A stretch of 64,000 bases of DNA from Salinimonas profundi (GTDB lineage Bacteria; Pseudomonadota; Gammaproteobacteria; Enterobacterales; Alteromonadaceae): positions 186,001 to 250,000 of the forward strand of contig NZ_JABBXD010000005.1 in assembly GCF_014750655.1 (NCBI RefSeq). Reading direction: 5' to 3'. Made by a program: the position numbers and the translations under genes. A model generated the notes under the pieces. It worked only from the letters and a program-made list of their open reading frames with translations, was not told the DNA's origin and ran no database searches. Below are positions 7,098 to 16,365 of this stretch, in pieces (within the stretch, counting starts at the first letter, position 1; each line of letters opens with the position of its first letter).

Positions 7098-8693
7098 ATG
7101 AACGCATGCGGATGCCAAACAAAAACACGACCTGTCATAAGTATTTTTCTACTGCTTTTCTCTGTATTAGCCTGCCATTCGGCTATGGCGGCATTCATGG
7201 ATGAGGTCACGGTAGAGGAAGGTAAACTTAAAGGCACTGTAGAGAAGAATATCGCTATCTACAAAGGCGTACCTTTTGCTCGTCCGCCGGTGGGCGAATT
7301 ACGCTGGAAAGCCCCACAGCCTGCGCAACACTGGAACGGCGTGAAGACAGCTCAAGCTTATGCGCCTGCGCCGATGCAGGCGGGCGAGCCGCCTTCTGGA
7401 AAAAGTGAAGATTGTCTGTATTTGAATATTTGGACACCCGCCACGTCACCTGATGACGATATCCCTGTTTTTGTATGGATTTATGGAGGAGGATTTAGCT
7501 TTGGTGCATCATCTGATCCTATCTTCGATGGCCGAGCGTTGGCTAATAAAGGCGTTATTGTGGTAAGCATCGCTTACCGTGTCGGTCAGTTGGGTTTTCT
7601 TGCTCATCCGGAACTCTCCGCGGAAAGCCCGCATGGTGTTTCAGGTAACTACGGCATCCTGGACCAGATAGCTGCGCTAAAGTGGATAAAGAAAAATATC
7701 AGTCAGTTTGGCGGTAATCCGGATAATATTACTATAGCCGGCGAGTCCGCCGGGGGAATATCTGTAAGTATGCTTTCCGCATCCCCACTAGCAAAAGGAC
7801 TTTTTGAAAAAGCAATTTCGCAAAGCGGTGGATCTTTTGGCCCGCCTCGCGAGGTGAATTATCCGGGTGAAAATATGTCACTGCTGGAACAGGCAGAGTC
7901 AGAAGGCAAAGAGTACGTCAAACAGTTTGGCACGACGTCCATCGACGCACTACGAAAAATGGATGCAGAAACGTTTATTCCGCAAGGCTGGTCTTTACCA
8001 GGCGGATGGCCGATTATTGACGGCTATGTCATTCCCGATGACCAGTATACACTTTATCAGCAGGGTAAATTTAACGATACCCCAGTACTCATAGGATACA
8101 ACTCAGATGAAGGCCTCAGTTTTGTCAGAGATCCCGATCCCCAACACTTTATAGAGGGCATGGATCAAAGGTTTGACAAGTTTTCATCAAAACTAATAAA
8201 TGCGTATTCCATATCACGTGAAGCAGTGACACGTAACGCCCGTAATCTGGTACGGGACGCAGCTTTTGGTTGGCACACCTGGAGCTGGGCTAAGCTGCAA
8301 ACTGCACATGGCAATAGTGACGCTTATCTGTACTATTTTGACCAGCGACCGAATCATTCGAAAGGATCGGAAAACTCCAACGAAGGCTCTGCGCACGGCC
8401 AGGAAATTGCGTACGTCTTTAAACACCTGGATGAAAGCAATCCCGATATTGAAAAGCATGCGTTGGAACTTTCAGAATCAATGGCCACTTACTGGACGAA
8501 CTTTGTAAAGTCAGGTAATCCAAATGGAGCGGACCTTCCACAATGGCCTGTGTTTGAACCTGGCTCACCGACAGTCATGCACTTCAATGATATCCCCAAG
8601 ACTGGTCCTGTGGCCGACATCAACGCGTTGAAGGTGTTGGACGATTATTTTGAATGGCGTCGCACTGGCGATGGCAGGAAATTGCAACGCTAA
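7098..8693 (+). CDS. carboxylesterase type B family protein
   Basis: 531 residues with a signal peptide (hydrophobic SIFLLLFSVLACHSAMAA). It carries the full type-B carboxylesterase set: IYKGVPFARPPVGELRW near the N-terminus, SEDCLYLNIW, the oxyanion loop YGGGFSFG, nucleophile elbow GESAGG, an acid residue in NSDEGLSF and catalytic His in SAHGQEIAYVF. Length is normal. The reaction is hydrolysis of carboxylic esters, probably in the periplasm or outside the cell. AAGGAT is correctly placed before ATG 7098. A cysteine in LACHSA could suggest a lipoprotein, but the box is not convincing because no small residue precedes it properly. Confidence 0.85.
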   Translation: MNACGCQTKTRPVISIFLLLFSVLACHSAMAAFMDEVTVEEGKLKGTVEKNIAIYKGVPFARPPVGELRWKAPQPAQHWNGVKTAQAYAPAPMQAGEPPSGKSEDCLYLNIWTPATSPDDDIPVFVWIYGGGFSFGASSDPIFDGRALANKGVIVVSIAYRVGQLGFLAHPELSAESPHGVSGNYGILDQIAALKWIKKNISQFGGNPDNITIAGESAGGISVSMLSASPLAKGLFEKAISQSGGSFGPPREVNYPGENMSLLEQAESEGKEYVKQFGTTSIDALRKMDAETFIPQGWSLPGGWPIIDGYVIPDDQYTLYQQGKFNDTPVLIGYNSDEGLSFVRDPDPQHFIEGMDQRFDKFSSKLINAYSISREAVTRNARNLVRDAAFGWHTWSWAKLQTAHGNSDAYLYYFDQRPNHSKGSENSNEGSAHGQEIAYVFKHLDESNPDIEKHALELSESMATYWTNFVKSGNPNGADLPQWPVFEPGSPTVMHFNDIPKTGPVADINALKVLDDYFEWRRTGDGRKLQR

Positions 8694-8742
8694 TCACGCT
8701 GACGAGTCTGATACATCGCTTAAGTAGTAAAAGTGATGACGG

Positions 8743-8759
8743 AACGCTCATTGAGCGTT
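8743..8759. terminator. 17-bp palindrome after the esterase gene
   Basis: AACGCTCA and TGAGCGTT are perfect arms around one T, 50 bases after the stop. No T-run follows, so it is a weak or rho-assisted terminator or an mRNA 3' end hairpin. Confidence 0.35.
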
Positions 8760-8889
8760 TATAACGTACTTTAAATAGCCACGCGCACACTCTCATATCC
8801 GGACAGGCTAGTAAGTGTCATTATGAATATTGTAAAACTGTACTGTGATTGATAGGAAAAGTCGGTAGGTGTGTTTGCAGATTACGAAG

Positions 8890-8909
8890 CGCGGGCGTAA
8901 AAGCCCGCG
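8890..8909 (-). terminator. hairpin after the small beta-barrel gene
   Basis: Seven-base stem CGCGGGC / GCCCGCG with a six-base loop, beginning seven bases past the stop of the minus-strand gene. There is no clear T tract. Confidence 0.4.
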
Positions 8910-8915
8910 TTACCG

Positions 8916-9512
8916 TTAGAAGCTATAACGGATATTAGCGCCGGTAAACGAAAAGTCGTCTAGCTTTTCGTAAGTCGCACCAATTGCAATTGACGGCGTT
9001 ATATAAAATGTCGCGCCAGCTTCGATACCTGTGTCGCCCGTATCGTCCAGCTCAATATGCTTAGCGATTACCGATAGCTCAAGTTGATCAATGACCATAG
9101 AACGGACACCTGCTGCGATCCCGAAACCGCTTTCATCATCACCTATAGAACCACCCGCACCGGAAGCTTCCACATCAAGATTTTCAAAGCTGGCAACACC
9201 AAAGACATCAGTACTTCTGGTAACGCTGTAACGGTAACCTATTCCCGCAGAAAACTGACTCATATCAAGATCGATTCCCATCTCATCATCGCTTAAATCG
9301 CGGTAAGAAGCGGTAAGGAAAAAGTTTTCGCCTATTGAAGTTGCGCCTTTAACGCTAAAGCCAGCCGGTTCGAATTCATCAAGACCGTCGATATCTGTTG
9401 TCTGATAACCAACTTCAGCATAGTTCCATGTGGGGCCGTTAGAAAACGGTTGCGCAGAGATTGCATTGAAAGAAAAGCTGGCGATTGCCATTGCAAGTAA
9501 AGTGCGTTTCAT
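8916..9512 (-). CDS. small outer-membrane beta-barrel protein
   Basis: 198 residues with a signal peptide cleaved near AISAQ. The rest alternates hydrophobic and polar residues in about eight strands (for example WNYAEVGYQTTDID, FFLTASYRDLS, FSAGIGYRYSV, IAIGATYEKLDDF) and ends in aromatic Phe (IRYSF), the usual barrel end. It looks like an OmpA-transmembrane/OmpW-sized barrel with no periplasmic domain. Acidic turns fit a marine organism. Function unknown; such proteins often work as small pores or surface proteins. Confidence 0.65.
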   Translation of the reverse strand: MKRTLLAMAIASFSFNAISAQPFSNGPTWNYAEVGYQTTDIDGLDEFEPAGFSVKGATSIGENFFLTASYRDLSDDEMGIDLDMSQFSAGIGYRYSVTRSTDVFGVASFENLDVEASGAGGSIGDDESGFGIAAGVRSMVIDQLELSVIAKHIELDDTGDTGIEAGATFYITPSIAIGATYEKLDDFSFTGANIRYSF

Positions 9513-9956
9513 CCGAGTATAATCCTTATAAATACCAGGTTGTCATAATTTGACAGGCGCACTCTAGACGTAAATTAAAGGTTTTAGAAGCTTAAACTGG
9601 TATTAAAATGCATACCTTTATATTTTACGTGGTTATTCTCTATCTTTGCCAGGCAATATAGTCGGCCATTCACTGGTGCTGTGCGATTCAATCTGTCATT
9701 ACGGACGAATTTGAAAATACAAAAGTGTGGTTTTCACTTTATCCAATGATTTTTTCTTGCTCAAGATTGACAGACATGGAAAACCTGGACTTTTGATCAT
9801 TGCTTATAGCCTCCCGATTGGGAATACTGTGTGAAGACATCATTTCCGTTACTTTTGACGCGTCACATCTATGCAACGCGGATAATGCTTGTTAATCACA
9901 GAGCCGGGAGTACATGGAAACAAATAGTACAAACCAAATTATGACAGGGAGACGTC
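9513..9956. other. intergenic region between two divergent exported proteins
   Basis: 444 bases with no gene supported. An inverted repeat TGTCA-TAATT-TGACA (9541-9555) lies about 30 bases upstream of the beta-barrel start and may be part of its promoter region. The rest up to the GGGAG ribosome site of the next gene shows nothing I recognise. Confidence 0.35.
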
Positions 9957-10520
9957 ATGAAGATATATAAGTCTATCTTAGTTTTTGTTATCGCCGGAGT
10001 CATCTTAAGCTTTACTCGTGACGCTGAGGCGCAAAATACCTCAAATACAAAAGATAATGGCAACGCAGAACGCATTCAGGTAATAGGAAAACGCCCTCTC
10101 TCATTACTAAAAGAAGAGTTTATGCTCGCCCAGTATGCGCTTTTTGACACGTTTAACACGCTTATGGAAGACCCGGATATGCACTATGTTTGCACCCGGG
10201 AAAAGCGTAAGGGCTCGAACACCCGACAAAAAGTGTGTCGTGATGCGTTTGATATCCGAATTCGACGTGAACTGTTGCAGGAATACAGTGCCCGTCCGGG
10301 GGACACTATGGAGAATCTGATGTTAGGCAGTGCATCTGCACAGTTAGGCTCAGAAGAGCTAGACACACTTAAGGCGAAAAAGCTGTCCCTGATTAAAAAG
10401 CTTTATGCAGAAAATGCCCGCTTTCGTGATAGTTTCGTAGAAATGGTGACTGCAAAGCAAAAATACGAGGCTTCTCATCAAGCCGCATTTGGTGCTGCAA
10501 GCAAGTTTGCTCAAAACTGA
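9957..10520 (+). CDS. secreted or periplasmic protein of unknown function
   Basis: 187 residues with a signal peptide cleaved near AEAQN. The mature start has RIQVIGKRP, which resembles the short I-x-V-x-G-x-R stretch at the start of TonB receptor plugs, but no barrel follows. The remainder is mostly helical and charged, with two cysteines (YVCTREKRKG and QKVCRDAF) that could form a disulfide, and a coiled-coil-like stretch in the C-terminal third. GGGAGA precedes the start. No named family recognised. It converges on the CadC-like regulator gene. Confidence 0.6.
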   Translation: MKIYKSILVFVIAGVILSFTRDAEAQNTSNTKDNGNAERIQVIGKRPLSLLKEEFMLAQYALFDTFNTLMEDPDMHYVCTREKRKGSNTRQKVCRDAFDIRIRRELLQEYSARPGDTMENLMLGSASAQLGSEELDTLKAKKLSLIKKLYAENARFRDSFVEMVTAKQKYEASHQAAFGAASKFAQN

Positions 10521-10534
10521 TGGGCTAAGCTTTC

Positions 10535-10558
10535 GCGCTGTATGAACAGCGCCAGTTT
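10535..10558 (+). terminator. terminator between convergent genes
   Basis: GCGCTGT / ACAGCGC stem with an ATGA loop (10535-10552), followed on the plus strand by CAGTTT. It sits 15 bases after the stop of the upstream gene. Confidence 0.5.
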
Positions 10559-12863
10559 ATTTGTATGCTGCTTCTACCTGCTCGCGCTGCTGCGCCCTTT
10601 GAATGGTGAATTGCTGATACTGTTGTTTCAAATTACCCTTTAATTGCAATGTGCTTAAGTCTGGCAACACCCACATGTATGACCACCATGGTTTGTCGCC
10701 GGGCGCAACGTTTACTGTCTGAAATGTTTCTGCCTGCTGGCTAGCGGCTAGCAGTGGGTAAACAGGCGGAATTTGTAGCCGCGCATCGCTGAATGAATGT
10801 TGTGACTTGAAAAAGACATCGTTACCAGACAGCGCGGCGAAGGCAGAAACAATATCTTTGTTCAGATGGTTCAGCTGCTGTCCGTCTATCGTTGATATAC
10901 CGTAGCGTAATGCAATCTGTTCGACACCTTCTTCGGATAAATCCTGCTGAAGATATAACGATGTTAACAACGGCATTAAAGTAAAGATTCGGTTATCCAG
11001 TAGCTTCACGTTTATTAATAATTGGCGCGCAATCTCAGGCTTTTGATGATGATACCCAAAGCGCGTAAAATTTTTCCAGAACCGTGCGTCGACCGAATCA
11101 CCGAACAGTGTTGCGGTTTGCCTGAAATACGCATCAGCTTTTTCTGGCATTTCTAACTCAAGGTAAAGGAGTCCGGTAAAAGCGTTATTAACCGGTGACG
11201 CATTATCTATATCCAGACATATCTGCATACTCTGGATAGCGTCTTTGACCTGGCCAGAGGCAAATAACGTTTTGGCCTTCCATACATACGCCCAGGTGTA
11301 ACTTTTATCAACATCAATCGCAGTATTTGCGGCTTCTAGTGCCTGTGCATATTGCCCCCGATGAAAATAGACTATCGCGAGATTAACATTTATCCAGGGG
11401 GACAGCGGATCGGCCTGTCTGGCCTTTTGTGCTAATTCAAGTGCTTGATCATACTGGTTCTGCGCAAGTCGCAATTCAGAGTACAGATACAGGGCCGTGC
11501 TGTCCTGAGCATTTTTACCAAGTACCTTATTCAGCGCCGATTCGGCCTTTGTAAACGCCTGCCCGGTAGTCGATAAAATAGCGGTTGCTAACAGTGCGTT
11601 TCGCTCGTCAGGATTCAGGGCCAGCGCCTTATTTATGGCCCACTGAGCTTTTTGGGTGGCCTCGTCAGGCTGCAGATAAGCATCATGAAAATTGTACCGT
11701 GCATAAATGTAAGCCAGACTGCCATAGGCCTGAGCGTATTCAGGATCAGATTCAATGGCTTGATGAAATGCTGCACTGGCCTGCATAAACCATTCACTGG
11801 TCTTGCCATTCATAAGCCAGTATTTGCCTCTCATGTAGGCCTGGTAAGCTGCCACTGACGTACTGTTGGCAGGTTCTTTCTCCGCAGCTAATGGCGAAGC
11901 ATCTGGCTGCAGGTACTGTTTTACCTGTTTGGCAACATTGTGTGTGATCTGAGGTAATGAAACAGCCTCCCCCTCGTAAGAATGCGACCACAATGTCTCA
12001 TCACGTTTTGCATCAATAAGACGATAAACCACCTTGAACGTGTCAGCCCGCTGTGCGATTGACCCCTCAATCAGATACTCGACATCCAGTGCCCGCGCTA
12101 TTTCGGTCGGCGCGTCATAATTGTCAGCCTGAGCAAACGTGGAATAACGAGAGGGGACACGAAGTCCTTTTAAACCGGACAACGCCCCCTGAAGCTCCTC
12201 TGATAACCCCTGTGCAAGATATTCTGTTTGTTTGTTATTACCAATAGGTGCTAACGGCAATACTGCTACCGATTTTACCTGTGATGGTGACGTATCAGGC
12301 TCTTTGGAGCTGAACCAAAGGAAGATGAGCACAACCACACACAACACCTCAATCAGCATAATAAGCGATTTACGCTGGCTACGAACAGTTACTCTCGCAT
12401 CATCGGTGGTCGAACCGGTATTGTCAGCCTCTTGTGCAATAATTTCCTGCGATACAATTTCTGTATTGCCAGGCGATATTACCTGAGCGTCATCTGTCTG
12501 GATGTTTGCCGGCGCATCTTCCGAATGAGACGCTTCTTTTTGTGCGTCTTCAGCGAGCGTTACTCGTGCGTTGAGCCGATACCCTTTTTTGGGCACGGTC
12601 TGTATAAGCGTTCTTAATTTACTGTCATCAAACACATTACGAAGCTGCGAAATAATACGGGTGAGCGCCTCATCCACCACCACCCGGTTTCCCCAGGCAG
12701 TTTCCAGTAAATATTGTCGGCTTACTGTTTTTTCTGCATGCTCCGCCAGCGCCAGCAGCACCTGCATCGCCTTGGGCTCAACATGCCGTTTGACGCCTTC
12801 ACTGGTAACAGTATTGTCATCAGGATCGATCGAAAAATGATTAATTTTAAATTTTTCGTGCAC
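10557..12863 (-). CDS. CadC/ToxR-like membrane regulator with TPR repeats
   Basis: 768 residues in three parts. Residues 1-102 are an OmpR-type winged helix (PKAMQVLLALAEH, LLETAWGNRVVVDEALTR, and the closing VPKKGYRLNA). One membrane helix lies at about 166-184. The periplasmic part starts with a domain of the kind found in TolB/FlgO-like and CadC-related proteins (AVLPLAPIGNNKQTEYLAQGL, then the YLIEGSI strand, about 195-345) and continues with several tetratricopeptide repeats (about 355-620). It should bind DNA while anchored in the inner membrane and sense a periplasmic signal through its TPR part. Targets are unknown; the divergent small TPR-like gene at 13076 is the obvious candidate. 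Confidence 0.8.
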   Translation of the reverse strand: MHEKFKINHFSIDPDDNTVTSEGVKRHVEPKAMQVLLALAEHAEKTVSRQYLLETAWGNRVVVDEALTRIISQLRNVFDDSKLRTLIQTVPKKGYRLNARVTLAEDAQKEASHSEDAPANIQTDDAQVISPGNTEIVSQEIIAQEADNTGSTTDDARVTVRSQRKSLIMLIEVLCVVVLIFLWFSSKEPDTSPSQVKSVAVLPLAPIGNNKQTEYLAQGLSEELQGALSGLKGLRVPSRYSTFAQADNYDAPTEIARALDVEYLIEGSIAQRADTFKVVYRLIDAKRDETLWSHSYEGEAVSLPQITHNVAKQVKQYLQPDASPLAAEKEPANSTSVAAYQAYMRGKYWLMNGKTSEWFMQASAAFHQAIESDPEYAQAYGSLAYIYARYNFHDAYLQPDEATQKAQWAINKALALNPDERNALLATAILSTTGQAFTKAESALNKVLGKNAQDSTALYLYSELRLAQNQYDQALELAQKARQADPLSPWINVNLAIVYFHRGQYAQALEAANTAIDVDKSYTWAYVWKAKTLFASGQVKDAIQSMQICLDIDNASPVNNAFTGLLYLELEMPEKADAYFRQTATLFGDSVDARFWKNFTRFGYHHQKPEIARQLLINVKLLDNRIFTLMPLLTSLYLQQDLSEEGVEQIALRYGISTIDGQQLNHLNKDIVSAFAALSGNDVFFKSQHSFSDARLQIPPVYPLLAASQQAETFQTVNVAPGDKPWWSYMWVLPDLSTLQLKGNLKQQYQQFTIQRAQQREQVEAAYK

Positions 12864-13075
12864 GTCAACGCTTCCAGCTAATCAAAAACATAAATAAATT
12901 CAAAACATTACCAAACCTTAGAAAACCATTAGCTTTTACGCACGCAATCATCAGGCAGGTTAAACTGTGTCACACCATACTCATTTGCACGGTGACTCAC
13001 AATCATAGCTGATGCTTTTACGCTATTGGCTGATTGATGAACTCGCTACCAATTACAACATGTTGAGGAATGGTT

Positions 13076-13558
13076 ATGAAATTACCCGGTCGCAAGTTAT
13101 TAATCAGTAGCTTTCTTGCTGCATCTGTCTGTGCAGTCCCTTCAGCGCTTGCAAGTGCAGGCCACTCCAGCCTACAGCTGAAAACCAGTGTTGAGGATGT
13201 AAATGGCGTTAGAGAAATTGAATCAGGTAACTACGAATCCGGCATTCGCAAAACCCACGCCGCGTTGGCGAAAACGTCGGTCGGTTCACGCCGGGCGCCG
13301 CTGCTGAACAACCTGTGTGTCGCGCATATTGCCAGCGGTGATACCGCCTCGGCAGAATCAGTATGTGACCAGGCTGTGGATACTGCCAACAATAAAGCAA
13401 TAGCACTGAATAATCGTGCGATACTTAAGTGCACCAGTGGTGAGCCGGCTGGGTGTCATCAGGACCTAAAACAGGCAAACGCGCTGGCATCACATAATCA
13501 TCTGATAAGTAAAAACTTCGCGCTTGTTGCTGATAGCCCGCTGGTTGTAAAGCAATAA
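13076..13558 (+). CDS. periplasmic TPR-like protein
   Basis: 160 residues from ATG 13076, chosen because GAGGA at 13065-13069 is six bases away; ATG 13070 would be too close. A signal peptide ends near ALASAG. The body holds about two TPR-like helical hairpins (GVREIESGNYESGIRKTHAAL, shortened here, and LNNRAILKCTSGEPAGCHQDL type), with four cysteines that may pair. It is divergent from the CadC-like regulator, which also carries TPRs, so it is a plausible target or partner. No known family name. Confidence 0.6.
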   Translation: MKLPGRKLLISSFLAASVCAVPSALASAGHSSLQLKTSVEDVNGVREIESGNYESGIRKTHAALAKTSVGSRRAPLLNNLCVAHIASGDTASAESVCDQAVDTANNKAIALNNRAILKCTSGEPAGCHQDLKQANALASHNHLISKNFALVADSPLVVKQ

Positions 13559-13570
13559 CATCCTTTATCC

Positions 13571-13601
13571 GCCCGGCATTCAAATGATGTCGGGCTTCTT
13601 T
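13571..13601 (+). terminator. rho-independent terminator
   Basis: GCCCGGCAT / ATGTCGGGC stem (one G-U pair) with a seven-base loop, then TTCTTT. It begins 13 bases after the TPR-like gene's stop. Confidence 0.6.
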
Positions 13602-13756
13602 CACACTTGCGTATTTAGCGTTTCCTTTACCTTCTCTTCCCTCCTCTCTTTTAAAAAATTAACACTTTTTTACTCTTTAAATAACATATTGTTTGTATAT
13701 AGTAAGAAATAGAGCGGCATGCTCTTAAGGGAAACTGATTTTAAGGAACAATGATT

Positions 13757-14920
13757 ATGCGAACCAGGTATCTGTGTTTACTTTCCGCGATGTTTTTTTC
13801 AGCCTCTGCGTTTACAGCGGAGTCAGCATTACCCACCCCATTTAAGGGGGCTACCGCAAATTCAAAGCTCGAGGTGAGCTACGATGACCTTAACGCTTTT
13901 CTGGATGCTGAAGTTCTGGTTATAGGCCGTTCGACCCGGGAAAAAGCGACACGACAAGTGACGACCGGTACACTCATGCGCTCTCGGGTAAATCGTCTTA
14001 CTGCATTAGAGGCGAATCGCTTTCATTTTGAATCGCTAAGTGATGAAAAGGTCAGCGATATGCTCGTCACGTTAAAGGAAAGTCTGGAAAATTTACCTGA
14101 CGAAGTCCCTTTATCACTGCTTTCCAGAGATGAGCAACTTGCGTACTGGCTTAATCTGTACAACTTCACCATGCTGCATGAAATCGCTAAACGGCAGCTT
14201 TCAGGCAGCCTGAAGGACGATCTTGGTTATGATGATAATGGCAGACTACTCAATGACAAGGTTCTGACTGTGGCGGGCCAGGAACTCAGCCTTAACGATA
14301 TTCAGTTTACTATCCTGAAGGAAAAATATGACGAGCCCGTAGTCATTTACGGGTTATTTCAGGGCAATATTGGTGGCCCCAGCATTCGTGACGAAGCCTA
14401 CACTGGTAAGCGGGTATGGCGTCAGCTGGAAGATAACGCCATGGAATTTATAAACTCAAACCGTGGCACTTACTATGATGGTAAAATTTCTGTGTTTTAT
14501 GAGCACAGTATGCCATTTTTCGATAACGATAAGAAAAAGCTTAAAACGCATTTACTTAATTACATAGATGAAGACCGCTACTACGACGAAGTTGAATCTG
14601 CTGATGATCTTGAATTCGCTATGAGCGACTGGCAAATCGCCGATCTGACTGGTGGGGCACGATCGTATGGCGGTTCGGTAATGAATAACAGTGCAGCGCT
14701 GATGGACTCTGTACGGTCAGCCCAACAACAAGTCGCAGGCAATGTCCAGAACTCGCTTGCTGATACGCTTGTGGAGCAATCACCTATTGCCAGAAGATTT
14801 TCACCTGCACAGCTTGAGTTGCTAAATAATATGAAAGTGAAATACAAGATCAATAACGGTTCGGTTGAGGTCAAAGATATTTCAGAAGAGGAAGCACGAA
14901 AGAAATCTGAATCTCAATAA
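13757..14920 (+). CDS. DUF547 domain protein, first of a tandem pair
   Basis: 387 residues from ATG 13757 (AAGGA nine bases upstream; ATG 13751 is the alternative). A signal peptide ends near AFTAES. The DUF547 domain covers about 130-265: DEQLAYWLNLYNFTM, VLTVAGQELSLNDIQFTIL, then GNIGGPSIRDEAYTG and FINSNRGTYYDG. DUF547 is a papain-like-fold domain of unknown function, seen in exported bacterial proteins. A C-terminal tail of some 60 residues ends in SVEVKDISEEEARKK. The gene at 15140 is a full-length paralogue with the same tail. Each copy has its own terminator, so they are probably separate transcripts. Confidence 0.75.
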   Translation: MRTRYLCLLSAMFFSASAFTAESALPTPFKGATANSKLEVSYDDLNAFLDAEVLVIGRSTREKATRQVTTGTLMRSRVNRLTALEANRFHFESLSDEKVSDMLVTLKESLENLPDEVPLSLLSRDEQLAYWLNLYNFTMLHEIAKRQLSGSLKDDLGYDDNGRLLNDKVLTVAGQELSLNDIQFTILKEKYDEPVVIYGLFQGNIGGPSIRDEAYTGKRVWRQLEDNAMEFINSNRGTYYDGKISVFYEHSMPFFDNDKKKLKTHLLNYIDEDRYYDEVESADDLEFAMSDWQIADLTGGARSYGGSVMNNSAALMDSVRSAQQQVAGNVQNSLADTLVEQSPIARRFSPAQLELLNNMKVKYKINNGSVEVKDISEEEARKKSESQ

Positions 14921-14931
14921 GCTGATGTTGC

Positions 14932-14971
14932 GTTGTCACTTACCATCAGGTGAGTGACAACTCACTTTTTC
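14932..14971 (+). terminator. strong rho-independent terminator
   Basis: A 13-bp stem with one wobble pair, GTTGTCACTTACC / GGTGAGTGACAAC around an ATCA loop (14932-14961), followed by TCAC and five T. It begins 12 bases after the first DUF547 gene. Confidence 0.75.
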
Positions 14972-15139
14972 TCCGCCATTATTCCCGCCGTATTTTCGTT
15001 TTCCGTGGCTTCGGATAGGCCTGTAAAAACAGTACTTTCCATCCCCATTGCTTTAGTAGTTCAATTTTTGTTCTCACAGTGTATGATGAAATTTACTTTT
15101 TCGTAACTGATGCCGGAATATCCATAACAAGGAGTTCAC

Positions 15140-16324
15140 ATGAAACCGATATATTTAGCACTCGCCCTGTCACTGGCCAGTCCATTTACCTTTGCTGCGG
15201 AAGAAAAGCTACCCGAGCCATTCCAGGGCGCTAAGGAGGATTCAAATCTGGAAGTCAGCTACGATGATTTGGACGCCTTTCTGAAAGCAGAGGTATTGGT
15301 GGTGGGTCGCTCCACCCGCAAAAAAGTCTCCCGGCAGGCCACAACGGGTACCCGGATGCGTTCCCGGATAAACAGGCTTACCGCGCTAGAGGGAAACAGG
15401 TTTCATTTCGAGTCGTTGCAGGATGAAGAGGTTATGGACGTTTTGACAACGCTGAAGGAAAGTCTGGAGGTTTTACCCTCTCAAATCCCGCTTTCAATGC
15501 TTCCCAGAGATGAGCAACTGGCTTACTGGTTGAATCTGTATAACTTTACAATGATATACGAGATTGGCCAGCGTGAGCTCAATGGTAGCCTTCAGGATGC
15601 GTTGGCTTACGGGGATGAGAGCCCCCTTTTACATGATAAGGTGCTTACCGTTGCCGGCGAAAAGCTAAGTCTGCACGATATCCAGTTTACTATTTTAAAA
15701 GAAAAGTATGAGGAACCTGTTGTTATTTACGGGTTGTTTCAGGGAAACATCGGTGGCCCCAGCATTCGTGATGAAGCATATACAGGCAACCGGGTATGGC
15801 GCCAACTGGAAGATAACGCAGTTGAATTTATAAATTCTAATCGCGGTACTTACTATGACGGAGAGATATCGGTTTATTACAAACACAATCTGCCCTTCTT
15901 TGATAATGACAAAACCAAATTGAAAACCCATATCCTGAATTATGTTGACGATGACCGGTATTATGAACAAATCGAAAATGCCCGCGAGCTGGAGTTTGAA
16001 ATGAGCGACTGGCAGATTGCAGATTTGACTGGCGGCGCACGCAATTATGGCGGTTCAGCAATGATAAATAGTGCTGCATTGTTGGATGCCGTGCGTTCAG
16101 AGCAGATGTTATATAACGAAGGTGGCGGTGCAGGTATGACTGGTATAGAGACTTCGCTGGACCAGTCAATGGTACAAAAGGCCCGGATGGCTACCCGATT
16201 CCCTGCCGTGCAGCTTGAGATGTTGCAAAAGCTAAAAGTACAGCACGAGATGAATCGCGGCTCGGTGGATGTTAAAGACATTTCAGAGGAAGAAGCGAAG
16301 TCGCGCGACAAAGACGACAACTAA
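15140..16324 (+). CDS. DUF547 domain protein, second of a tandem pair
   Basis: 394 residues, AAGGAG ribosome site, signal peptide ending near FTFAAE. It aligns with the preceding gene along its whole length, with identical blocks such as DEQLAYWLNLYNFTM, GNIGGPSIRDEAYTG, FINSNRGTYYDG and the tail VDVKDISEEEA. The most divergent parts are the signal peptide, the segment around residues 160-180, and the region near 320-350, where this copy carries a glycine-rich insert (EGGGAGMTG). This is a tandem duplication that has had time to diverge at the DNA level. Role unknown. Confidence 0.75.
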   Translation: MKPIYLALALSLASPFTFAAEEKLPEPFQGAKEDSNLEVSYDDLDAFLKAEVLVVGRSTRKKVSRQATTGTRMRSRINRLTALEGNRFHFESLQDEEVMDVLTTLKESLEVLPSQIPLSMLPRDEQLAYWLNLYNFTMIYEIGQRELNGSLQDALAYGDESPLLHDKVLTVAGEKLSLHDIQFTILKEKYEEPVVIYGLFQGNIGGPSIRDEAYTGNRVWRQLEDNAVEFINSNRGTYYDGEISVYYKHNLPFFDNDKTKLKTHILNYVDDDRYYEQIENARELEFEMSDWQIADLTGGARNYGGSAMINSAALLDAVRSEQMLYNEGGGAGMTGIETSLDQSMVQKARMATRFPAVQLEMLQKLKVQHEMNRGSVDVKDISEEEAKSRDKDDN

Positions 16325-16334
16325 TCCAGAGTCT

Positions 16335-16365
16335 GTATATCGTGGGTGTCCTGCTCACGATATAC
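16335..16365 (+). terminator. 10-bp-stem hairpin after the second DUF547 gene
   Basis: GTATATCGTG / CACGATATAC perfect arms with an 11-base loop, 10 bases after the stop. No T-run follows, so termination is uncertain; the stem is clear. Confidence 0.45.

Noticed and set aside
9914-9970. 18-codon leader-peptide-like frame in front of the 9957 gene
   Set aside because: It has GGGAG upstream, but the frame is random in composition and overlaps the real start; no attenuator structure follows.
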